Source of the DNA: Margaritifera margaritifera
Taxonomy: Eukaryota; Mollusca; Bivalvia; Unionida; Margaritiferidae
Assembly: GCA_029931535.1 (NCBI GenBank)
Contig: JAQPZY010001686.1
Span: forward strand, 9,707,001-9,771,000
DNA: 64,000 bases
Direction of reading: 5' to 3'
Below are positions 10,501 to 22,960 of the stretch, piece by piece (position 1 is the first letter of the stretch; each line of letters opens with the position of its first letter). Both the position numbers and the translations under genes were made by a program. The notes below the pieces were generated by a model. That model ran no database searches. It worked only from the letters and a program-made list of their open reading frames with translations, and was not told the origin of the DNA.

Positions 10501-13500
10501 AACCTAATTCAAGGACACTAGTTAAACATGTTTTTCCTGATAACATTAAGATTTAAGCAAATATTAAAGTGAAGAAACATTTATAATTTCCTAAAATATA
10601 TATAATATTATATAAACATCATACATAACAGAAGGGACAGATATTCAAGCCTATTTTGGGGTTCTCTGTTGTTTTTTGCACTTAATTCTTTTCTTTCTTA
10701 AATCTTGTGATGATTTCATTATATTCTCTTGAAGATTTAAATGCAGTTCAATTTCTTCAATTCCTTTTTGAAACAAACTCCTTAAAATTTCAGAAAGTTT
10801 CATCCAGTAAGCTAGGAGAAAATGATTGTGGTCCAACGGACAAATGTAATTGAAATAGAAGATATTACACAATTGGTCATTTGATATAAAATTTATGAAA
10901 TAAGTTGAATAATATTATATGCCATGAGCTGCTTGCAGTGAGTGTCATATTTTATTATTCAACAAGCTTCTTGAATATCAGGTCAAATGAACACATGTTT
11001 AAGATCCTTTTTATGACTTAACATTAAAGACTTTGCATTACCATATATACTCACGTATAAGTCGATACCAACTGCAAACTGCATAGACCCAGATCTGCCG
11101 TCACATAATGCAACGGTAGATCTGGGTCTATGTTGTTTGCATATGGACCTGACTTATACGTGAGTATATACAGTACTCTGTGATGTTGCCAAGACATTGT
11201 TAAGCAGTATACCACAGTATGGTGAATTTTTTTTCAATCTGACATCATGATGTTAATGAAGGTGAGTGTTATGTGGTAAATGCAGATCTCTCACCAGTTG
11301 TTCATATCTCAAGGGGATGGGGCATTCAAATATTTGACACCTATTTTGCAAATTCTCTAAAGATTAAAGTTATCTGAGAAGGGTCTGGGATCATACAACA
11401 TTCTTGTACTAAATTGAGACTCAACTAAACCTTCTGATATATGATTGGTCAGTGATTTCATATCACCCAATCAGACACCAGACCTATGTGGTGAGTCTGA
11501 TAATTGTTTAATAATCATGGCCAGGTGCACAACTTACTTACAAACTAAGACAAACATAACTGTTACCTACTTTTGATCTTACTGTGATAATTACCTAATA
11601 ATTAGTGACCTACATGTAAGTGTTGCATTGACATTACACCTGATATGAATTGTTGCTATAATTTGCAAAATTGTTGTTGTTAATTCCATCTATGACTAAG
11701 CTATTCTAGAGTCTCCAGTTTTGAAATGAATAAACAGTCATGTAAAGTTCCCTTTCCATTGAATAACCTTATAGAAAAGAACTTGCTAATATTTTATAAA
11801 AACACATTTTCCATCATTCAATTTATCTCTGACAACATTTCACAGACTATGTAGTGTTTGAGTTGTGACATTGGACTCATCAACACATAAAGAACATAAA
11901 GGAGTAATTTAACCTAAATAGCGCTGTTTAAATCACTTCTAAATAGTTAATTAAATATTTAGTTCATTGAATATTTCGTGAGAAATATATCTGAACTGTT
12001 AAAAATTATACTTACAATTCAAAGAGTACTCTGAAAGGGTGAAATTAATCAGGAACAACAGTAACTACACATGTAGATCTTTTAGTTCATTTTACAAGGT
12101 TCTTGTAAAACACTGAGATGTTGACAGAAAAATGGAGCAGAGTGCAATTTAAACTCGGGAAGTGATTGTTTTTCAATAAGATGTCATGTCTCACGTACAG
12201 AAACAAAGCTTATTAAAGGTAATAGCAGAAAAATTTCCCCAAAGAAGGTTAATAGGCCAGTTTAAATGAGGGTAACACTAATGCTGACATAAATAATCTG
12301 ACCCATCTACTTTACTAGCTTTCGATGGCAAGAAAAAAACCTAATACCCACTGGTAGATTCATGTAGGGCTCCTTTGGTTTTCCTGGAGTTCTATTTTTA
12401 CTTTTTACTAAGATTTATTCTGTATGAGAACCATCACCATAGAAATGTAAAGTTCTATTTTTACCTTTGTATAAGATTTATTCTGTATGAGAACCATCGC
12501 CATAGAAACATAAAATGAACAAGAAGCCCAGGGTCTGCATGATGAGTCCATGATAAAGGCATTGCGGTAAAACATGTGACCTTGATACAATGGTCAAAAG
12601 CTTGAGCGAGCACATTGCAGAATGAACTGTCTTAGCTTCATATTTATTCATCCAATGTAGGAACAAAATCCATCATGGGGTTCAGAAAATAAAAGCAAAT
12701 GAACAAACTTTAACCAAAACCTAATCCAAAAGGGTGAGAGTATGTGTCACAAGATGAATTGTCTTAGTTTCATATTGATTCATCCCAAGTATCAAGAAAA
12801 TTCATAAGAGGTTTAGTAAATATAAGCAACTAGAAACACTTCTACCAAATCTTAACACAAAATTTCTATGACTGTGACCTAGACCCCAAGGTCAAAGGGT
12901 AAACATACACATCACCAAATGAATTATCTTAGCTTCATAATAATTCATCCCAAATATTAAGAAAATCTATTAGAGGGTTTAGGAGATATAACAAATGAAG
13001 AACTTTAACCAAAATCTTAACGCAAATTTTGGGTTGTAACCTTGGATTTAAGGTCATAGGGGTAAGTGAGCATGTCATAGAATAAATTCTATTAGCTTCA
13101 TAATGATTCATGCCAAATATGATGAGAATCTATCAAAAGGTTTAGGAAATATTAGCATATGAAAATCTATAACCAAAACCTCAATCCTTAATAAAGTAGA
13201 AAAACATAGGATATGTTTAGAAGAATGTACCTTTCTCTAAACCAAATCTGAAAACATTTCACCAGTAAGTAAATGAATAACAAATTTAAAAACGGTACAA
13301 TGAAAATGGTAAAATGATTATTTACCTTGTCAAATTCAACCTGAAAATTGGAATGTAGTATTGTGAAATTATATCAATCTACCACTGGTTTTTGATGATA
13401 ATCTGATTTTATCATATCTATTGTAAAGAAAATCCAATTCAAAAGTAGGATGACTAATTTTTTTTCTAATACCAAGCACAAAGAACAAAAGGAATAAATG

Positions 13501-16500
13501 TGTGAGATGGATGATATCAAACTCTTGTATATCTGAAGTTCATTCAAACACATCTGTCTATACCTGAAGTTCATTCAAACACACCTGCCTATACCTGAAG
13601 TTCATTCAAACACATCTGCCTATACCTGAAGTTCATTCAAACACATCTGCCTATACCTGAAGTTCATTCAAACACATCTACCTATACCTGAAGTTCATTC
13701 AAACACATCTACCTATACCTGAAGTTCATTCAAACACATCTGCCTATACCTGAAGTTCATTCAAACACATCTACCTATACCTGAAGTTCATTCAAACACA
13801 TCTGTCTATACCTGAAGTTCATTCAAACACATCTGTCTATACCTGAAGTTCATTCAAACACATCTGCCTATACCTGAAGTTCATTCAAACACATCTGTCT
13901 ATACCTGAAGTTCATTCAAACACATCTGTCTATACCTGAAGTTCATTCAAACACATCTACCTATACCTGAAGTTCATTCAAACACATCTGTCTATACCTG
14001 AAGTTCATTCAAACACACCTGTCTATACCTGAAGTTCATTCAAACACACCTGTCTATACCTGAAGTTCATTCAAACACATCTACCTATACCTGAAGTTCA
14101 TTCAAACACATCTGTCTATACCTGAAGTTCATTCAAACACATCTACCTATACCTGAAGTTCATTCAAACACATCTGTCTATACCTGAAGTTCATTCAAAC
14201 ACATCTGCCTATACCTGAAGTTCATTCAAACACATCTGTCTATACCTCAAGTTCATTCAAACACATCTGTCTATACCTCAAGTTCATTCAAACACATCTG
14301 TCTATACCTCAAGTTCATTCAAACACATCTGTCTATACCTGAAGTTCATTCAAACACATCTGCCTATACCTGAAGTTCATTCAAACACATCTGTCTATAC
14401 CTGAAGTTCATTCAAACACATCTGTCTATACCTCAAGTTCATTCAAACACATCTGTCTATACCTCAAGTTCATTCAAACACATCTGCCTATACCTGAAGT
14501 TCATTCAAACACATCTGTCTATACCTGAAGTTCATTCAAACACATCTGTCTATACCTGAAGTTCATTCAAACACATCTACCTATACCTGAAGTTCATTCA
14601 AACACATCTGTCTATACCTGAAGTTCATTCAAACACACCTGTCTATACCTGAAGTTCATTCAAACACACCTGTCTATACCTGAAGTTCATTCAAACACAT
14701 CTACCTATACCTGAAGTTCATTCAAACACATCTGTCTATACCTGAAGTTCATTCAAACACATCTACCTATACCTGAAGTTCATTCAAACACATCTGTCTA
14801 TACCTGAAGTTCATTCAAACACATCTGCCTATACCTGAAGTTCATTCAAACACATCTGTCTATACCTCAAGTTCATTCAAACACATCTGTCTATACCTCA
14901 AGTTCATTCAAACACATCTGTCTATACCTCAAGTTCATTCAAACACATCTGTCTATACCTCAAGTTCATTCAAACACATCTGTCTATACCTGAAGTTCAT
15001 TCAAACACATCTGCCTATACCTGAAGTTCATTCAAACACATCTGTCTATACCTGAAGTTCATTCAAACACATCTGTCTATACCTCAAGTTCATTCAAACA
15101 CATCTGTCTATACCTCAAGTTCATTCAAACACATCTGTCTATACCTCAAGTTCATTCAAACACATCTGTCTATACCTGAAGTTCATTCAAACACATCTGC
15201 CTATACCTGAAGTTCATTCAAACACATCTGTCTATACCTCAAGTTCATTCAAACACATCTGTCTATACCTCAAGTTCATTCAAACACATCTGTCTATACC
15301 TGAAGTTCATTCAAACACATCTGCCTATACCTGAAGTTCATTCAAACACATCTGTCTATACCTCAAGTTCATTCAAACACATCTGTCTATACCTCAAGTT
15401 CATTCAAACACATCTGTCTATACCTCAAGTTCATTCAAACACATCTGTCTATACCTCAAGTTCATTCAAACACATCTGTCTATACCTGAAGTTCATTCAA
15501 ACACATCTGCCTATACCTGAAGTTCATTCAAACACATCTGCCTATACCTGAAGTTCATTCAAACGCATCTGTCTATACCTGAAGTTCATTCAAACACATC
15601 TGTCTATACCTGAAGTTCATTCAAACACATCTGTCTATACCTGAAGTTCATTCAAACACATCTGTCTATACCTGAAGTTCATTCAAACACATCTGTCTAT
15701 ACCTGAAGTTCATTCAAACACATCTGTCTATACCTGAAGTTCATTCAAACACATCTACCTATACCTGAAGTTCATTCAAACACATCTGTCTATACCTGAA
15801 GTTCATTCAAACACATCTGTCTATACCTGAAGTTCATTCAAACACATCTGTCTATACCTGAAGTTCATTCAAACACATCTGTCTATACCTGAAGTTCATT
15901 CAAACACATCTACCTATACCTGAAGTTCATTCAAACACATCTACCTATACCTGAAGTTCATTCAAACACATCTGTCTATACCTGAAGTTCATTCAAACAC
16001 ATCTACCTATACCTGAAGTTCATTCAAACACATCTACCTATACCTGAAGTTCATTCAAACACACCTGTCTATACCTGAAGTTCATTCAAACACATCTGTC
16101 TATACCTGAAGTTCATTCAAACACATCTGTCTATACCTGAAGTTCATTCAAACACATCTGTCTATACCTGAAGTTCATTCAAACACATCTGTCTATACCT
16201 GAAGTTCATTCAAACACATCTACCTATACCTGAAGTTCATTCAAACACATCTGTCTATACCTGAAGTTCATTCAAACGCATCTGCCAATGTAACAGAGTT
16301 GAACATCAAAATTCCCTGCAGTAAAATTCACAATATACAATTGGAAACCTTTATTCATTCATTATAATGAGATGATTCTCCCCTGACATGGTGACACAGA
16401 CAATTATATTTTTAGACATTTCTGAACAAATTTCCCAAATAGGAATAAATGTAACATGTTGTCAGATTCACTCATTTGTAAATTTTTTGTTTACACTGTC

Positions 16501-19500
16501 ACTAATTGTATGTTTTATTGGCTCAACTAATAAAGTCAGAAATCTGAAGAAAGGACAGTTATCCCATGCATCTGTATATCTCAGTCTAATTTCCACCCTG
16601 CTGCCAGCTAAACCACCTTCTCTCTCAGTGTTGCACATTGAGCATGGGCTTGCGGGTTTCCCCCAATCGTTTCTCCTATGTCCCACAAATCTTGACCTTA
16701 TGCACCCCTAGGTGCACTTTTTCATCAGAAAAACAAAACTGCAAAATATGCAAACAACTTTTCATTAGTGGATGTCCACCCATGTCTCTGTTAACTGTGG
16801 TAATGGCCAGAGTCGCAATAGGTGATAAAACTGTAAGATAGCAATGAATATCTATTTTGAAACAATGTATCTGGTAATGAAAAAATTCAAAGTTTGTGGT
16901 AGTTGGCAGAGTTGCAATATAAAGTGTTTGACAGTCATTAGTATAACACATATTCTAGATTTAAGTCACCCCTATGGCGAGGAAGATTAAATTTCTTTTG
17001 AGGTTGAATTAATGACGAAAGAGACTAAATTATTGCAAATACAAAATTTTTCATTTAATTAATGATTTGTTAGTTTGGAAAGAAAAGTAATTCAGAAAAC
17101 ATAGGTTTTTATTAGAATAAATGCTGGTAGATAATGAGTGTATACTAAAGTTAAGTGAGAGCAAGACCCAGAACGGAAAATTCCATGGTGCGCTCATTTC
17201 AGGTTAACCAGATATTCAAACATGTTAATGTTTTCATGACTTACTTGAGCATGTGATAAAACTTTTACTGCTCTAATGCAAGTGTTCAAGGAAAATATGA
17301 TAGTACATTGCAGACCACAAAGTTAAGGTGGCAAACGAGATTATCTAATTTCTATAGCACTATTAGTGCATTATGTACTATTATTTTTATTTGTCCTTCT
17401 AAAATGTTGTGTGTCTCCCAGATTTGGAAGGAGGGAACATTGTGTCCCCTGCCCATAGGATCCTGTGTGCCACATTGCTCTCTTTCTCTCTATCTGCTTT
17501 CCCAATGCATGTAATTTAAATAGCAATTTTAAATTATTATGATAGTGTGGCAATTAATATTTTCCTTTAAACCACAAAAGGCTAAATTTAGATCTTGTGT
17601 CAATTCTTTTTCAGATACCTACCATACGTACTTGCTTATAAGTCAATGTTTTTTTTTCTAAAAATTCGATTCATGCAGAGTAGGGGTCATCTTATAAGCG
17701 CGACATACAACATTTTTTTATAATAAATCTAGTGGTAATGTTGGAAACTCTAGATGTTTGCAGTATGTACAAATACTGTAAATTCAAATATTTTTACATT
17801 TTCATGCCACTATTCCCATTCAGAAATGCATATATGGTATGCACTGTGTTTATCCGTTTCATGATGGTATTCATTACACAATACTTGTTTCTACAGTTAT
17901 TTGGATATTAATATTTTGCAATATTACCAGTAAATTAAATATTACCCACCACAAAGTGAAGTGTCCGTCAATGTTGTTTACCATGGGTGTTTACTAGCAA
18001 GTATATTATAGCTTCCATTTTCGTGCAAGTCCAAACAATCTGTATTTGTATCATATATTGTGTTTTGCTGTATAAACAGTTTGTGTTTCATGCAATAAAA
18101 CTTTGATTTAATTTGTATTTTCCTCTTCCATAAGTCAGATTTAATTCCCCAGTGATATTTCCCAAGTTATCTGCCAGTGCACGTGTGCCGACAAGCCCTT
18201 GTCTTGTAAAGGCAGCACTCACTTTCTTTCAATTTGACAAATCCTTTTGATCAAGCCATGAATTTTTAATGCTTGTTCAGTGCCAAGAAGAGTTCTACAA
18301 CTTCTTGTGCATGTTTGACCTTAATCCCTTAGCTTGTAAAGGCAGCACCCTCTTTCTTTTCCTATGTGACAACCCTTTGATCAAGCCGCAAGTCTGACAC
18401 TTGTTCAGTGCCAAGTAACAGAGGGTGGTTATTTGAACTCCATGTGCTCTTGCCACACAACTGACACCTATTCAGTTGTATCCTTTAATTGATTTCACAG
18501 ACTGTATGATCAAAGTGTCACTTACAGAGCCCAAGCTCAGTCTCCACATAAGCACCTGCATATGACAGTAAAGACAAGAAATCGGAGTCGCACGATATTT
18601 ACAATGACTAGATGACGATGGAGGATTTCAGAACTTTATTTGGGCACTCAGACAAAGAGGATGAATTCTTGGGCTTTGTACCAGATGACAATAAACAGTG
18701 ACATTTACAGGATACTGTGAATCACAGAAATGTGGACTTAACTTTCACTGTTTATTTGTAAGACATGTGGAATTAACATATTCTGGGATATTGTGAATTG
18801 GATCATTCTGGGTTACTATTTTTATACTGGTATGTGACATATAATAGAATTCATGGATTTATGATATAAATGGATTTAAAATGTCAAGCATTATGGATTT
18901 CTATGGATTTTATGACATGAAGGTAGGAAAATGTAAGTTGTCAATTTATTTGTGACATATTCCACTCGAAAATATAGTTGTATTTTACACAGGTTTTGTC
19001 TTTATTTTTCCTATCTATCTATCTATCAATCTATCCAGTTTGGCTTGTTTATTTTTCCAAAGTGCAACTCTGACTCACTGACGACAAGTCACCCCTTCAG
19101 ACGGATCTGACTTGCAAAATACATCCCAACTTATAGAAGGGTCAAAGAGAAATAAGCTTTTTAGTCCTAAAAAGGGGGGGGGGGCACTTATAGTCGAGTT
19201 GAATTATATTTGAGTATATACGGTAATAATTTGTTACAATGTCTTTCATTTCTGGAATGTGTAGAAAGTAAATTTAACAAGATTAGGTTGTCAGCTTGTA
19301 CAGTTTGATAGCAGTGTGCTTAATTTTATCACTTGTGAAATGCACATCTTAGAGATTTTGTTTGTGCTTAAATTTTGCCTTTTCAAACCAGGAAATTGAT
19401 TTACAAACTGTCAATAATGTGATAATAAATCAAGATGCACATAATCACCAAAATTAGAAAACAATGATGGAAATGCCTTTTGCTTCCATACTTACCTTAA

Positions 19501-22500
19501 TATACAAATCCACTGTACATGTTTATGAAAATCAGTGAAAAGAAGTCCAGTTTATTAATAACTAGTTTTTTTTTAATACTTGTTTATGGAATCATTGTTC
19601 ATAAAGGTCATTTTCTGTATTTGTATTGTATTAGTATTTTCCAACTAATTTTCATGGTCACTGACATGACAAATTTTTATTCATCTCTGAACATACTTAT
19701 GTAACTAATTCAAGGTGACTCACAATTCTAGCACAGCAGGTCCATCTTTAATCTCATCTTGTTCCATAAAAGCCCAACATCTGGTGCTGACTGTCTGCTT
19801 CTTTGGTTTGTAGTGTTGGAACTCAAAGAAAATGGCATAACCTGCAAAATATGTAGGACATTAATTCCTTATAATAATTTTTTCAGAACTTCTATGGCAA
19901 ATATTTTCATACCTTACCTTACTCCAAAAGGTTTTCTAGCTGTGAAAAGAAGCAGTATGAAAAATAAAGTGTTTCCTTAGCAAATGTGGACTTGTAGTGA
20001 GATGTGCATTTTGTCATGCTGATAGCCTGTCTTTGTAATTTATAATGGCATAGAGAGAGATGGACATAACCAAATCAAAATGTCTCCACTGCAATCAGTA
20101 GGGGCATAACAATTCTCCTTCATGAATCCAAATACTTGATGCAAGCCAATAAAAGCCTGAATTTGTGCACATTTGCAATTCAATGTGTGCTCTGACTGTG
20201 CCATGTGCAAGTTATAAAGAACAAGTCACTGCATCATGCTTTAGCTTTTCCAGTGTTTTCTATAAAAATTATCAAATGACTGAAAAATAATCATTACTAA
20301 GCTGAAAAAAATGTCTTGCTAAAAACTGAATTCATTTAATTTCAATTGTTGTGGTTTTCCAGAAACTCACATTTTTGTCAGAACTTAAATTGATTGATTT
20401 GGAGAAAAAATCTTATTGTTTCTGTAAAAGGAGCATGTTTTGTTGGGTCTTTAAATTCATGGTTTGTAGCAACCAAAAAATCCCCCAAAATTGGTACCCT
20501 AACCCTAACCCCTAACCCTAACCCCTAACCCTAAACCCTAACCCTAACCCTTAGCTGTAATCATTTGGTTCCTGACATTTATCTGCTTAGACTAATCTAA
20601 CAAAAGGAAAAAAAAAAGTTACCATACAATAACAAAGCAGTAATAACAATGGTGACATCCTTAAAGTTGGATTTTTGCCTGCTAATTTATCCAATCTGTA
20701 ATAAATCAGAAAGTTTCCTTGATGAATATATTTCAGACATTTGTTTTCGGCAGGTAGTGATTACTTTAAAGTTGGTTAATAAATATTCAAGACAATACCG
20801 AAAAGGCTGAATCATGATGAAGTGACTTATACTTTAGTAGTGACTGGTCATCCAAATTGGTCATTTCCTTCATGTTTTCTTGTTACATCCACCTAAATGG
20901 TCACCTCTGGCCACTACCCTGATGATCAATTGTGCTAATGATAATAATTTGTTGTAAGAACAAAATAAAATATTGTAAATCAGCAATAATGTGAAACATT
21001 TTCATTTGTTTTTACACAGAGCAGCATGCAAGCACACATCGCTTTTGTTTCCATAGTGTAAAACTATAATCAGCAAAAAATGTATATTTTGCCAATTGGT
21101 AATTTTCAAAAAATTGTATTTCGCTAATATGCAATAAAGATTCACTAACATTTTTTATTATATGACTTCCAATTTTGCTTTATTCTGATTGGTTAAAATG
21201 CCACATTGAAGCAAAAATGTTACATTAACCTCATGTGCACATGTGAGGATACTAAAGGTGAAGTCACTTCGACAGTTTTCTATATTCAGAGGATTCAAAG
21301 TTGCTAGAGAATGCATCACATGTTTCTAATTAGTGGCAGAAAGCTTTTGGGTCTGTCCATCCATTTGTCTGTCTGTATGTCTGAACATGTGACTTTTCAT
21401 CTATCTGCATTTTTATTTTTAAATAAAGAGTTTTGTGACCCAAATTATTGGGGAAAAGGCCAAATTTGTTTTGATCTTTAGTTTATTCTCATTTTATTAT
21501 TTGAATTATTAAAATATATGTCAGCATTTTATCTAATAAATTAAAAAGTCCTTTTTTATTTAATTTTTGTTGTGCATTGCTTTATTTATAGTCAAAACTT
21601 GCATGAGTTTTGTTTCAATACTATTAACCATGGTAGTGTGAAAGTCATAAATATATGATTTATGTTACTTCATTCTGAATGCAATAATCATATTTATATG
21701 GTCACAATACACTGTCTTTTGTATGTGGTAACCATAAAAATATGCTTCTTACAGTGATCTAAATGGATGATGAATCTCTGTCAATCATTACATGCATGCT
21801 AAACTAAAAATATTATAGAGATTACCACATGAGATGGTCAAATAAGTATCATGCTTACATGTGAATGATGCATCAGTGACAAAAGAAAGCAGAAACATTT
21901 CTAATTTGCCTGGAAATTTAGTTGTCAACAGATGACAGTTGTTTATGATGATGATGAAAATTTCTTGTGTGAGTTGGTGGGTGATGAGGAAAGTGATATT
22001 GAGTTTGAGGAGTTTGATGATGCCAATGTTGGTGAGACAAAGAACAATATCCTAGAAGAGTGGGAAGTTGGTGATATGACAGAGAGACCCAAGTGCGGTT
22101 TTGCATCTCTACTGGGATTATGGGCCCCTGTTGAGTAATTTTAAAAGCCCTTTCACTATTTGGATCTATTCATAAAGAATTATGACTACGATGAAATCAC
22201 TACAGAAACAAATAGGCGAGGTAATCTTTCATAAATATGTCAAATAATGACATGTACAATACTTCAGCTCCAATTGTCAGCAATGGAATGTTTTTTAATT
22301 GCTAATTATCAGATCCATGCAATTAATAAAATAATTAATATATAGTTGAAGTTGAAGATTCTTTGTTTTATCAATAACAAAGGAATTTATTTTGGGGGTG
22401 GGGTGGGGGGGGTGGAGGGACCTGATTATTTATATATCTATCAACTATTTCAGAAATTAAAAAATATAATTTCAAAACTTAATTATAGATTTTAACAAAT

Positions 22501-22865
22501 TAAACCTATAAATGTAGTGTTAATACTAAGCAAAAATAGAGATTAAAGTATGTTTGTAAAAATAATTTCTTGAAATGATCTTTTAAAGAATGAAAATAAT
22601 TATGTTGAATGTCAATATTTTTGTCTTTTTGTCCAATGTTAGCTCATTTTTGTGTCTTGAGGTTTTTTTAAACACAATTCTTGGACATTTTTGTTTCAGA
22701 AATGCTAATGAGTACTTGCAGCAGAATCTTGAGTCCTTGCAACTAAAATCCAGGTTTTGGCAAGCTAGGATACCAATGTCAAGGAGACAAAAGTTTTTCT
22801 CGCCCTAACTATCACTATGGGAATAATCATGCTGCAAGATATTCAGGTGTGTGTGTGTGTGTGTT

Positions 22866-22960
<95 letters not shown>

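Larger units (their letters stand above)
4908..10630 (-). mobile_element. Full-length Ty3/Gypsy LTR retrotransposon, Gmr1-type domain order
   Basis: A 5723-bp element with two 750-bp LTRs, a 4-bp target duplication GAAG (4904-4907 and 10631-10634), a tRNA-Pro-like primer site, a purine tract and one uninterrupted 1305-codon frame. Both LTRs begin TG and end CA. It is inserted in the last aida intron, in the same orientation as aida. I found one difference between the LTRs (5548 t, 10521 g), so the insertion is very recent. Integrase precedes reverse transcriptase, as in Gmr1-like elements. The gag capsid part is largely missing, which should make the copy dependent on another element for particle formation. 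Confidence 0.96.

Noticed and set aside
10651..10872. Minus-strand ORF with acceptor-like edge, ending KKQQRTPK before the retroelement
   Set aside because: Spliced after aida exon h it would be read in a different frame and stop within eight codons. No other partner exon was seen.
13531..16287. CRISPR-like array
   Set aside because: The repeats are contiguous 31-bp units without unique spacers, in a eukaryotic intron. It is a minisatellite.
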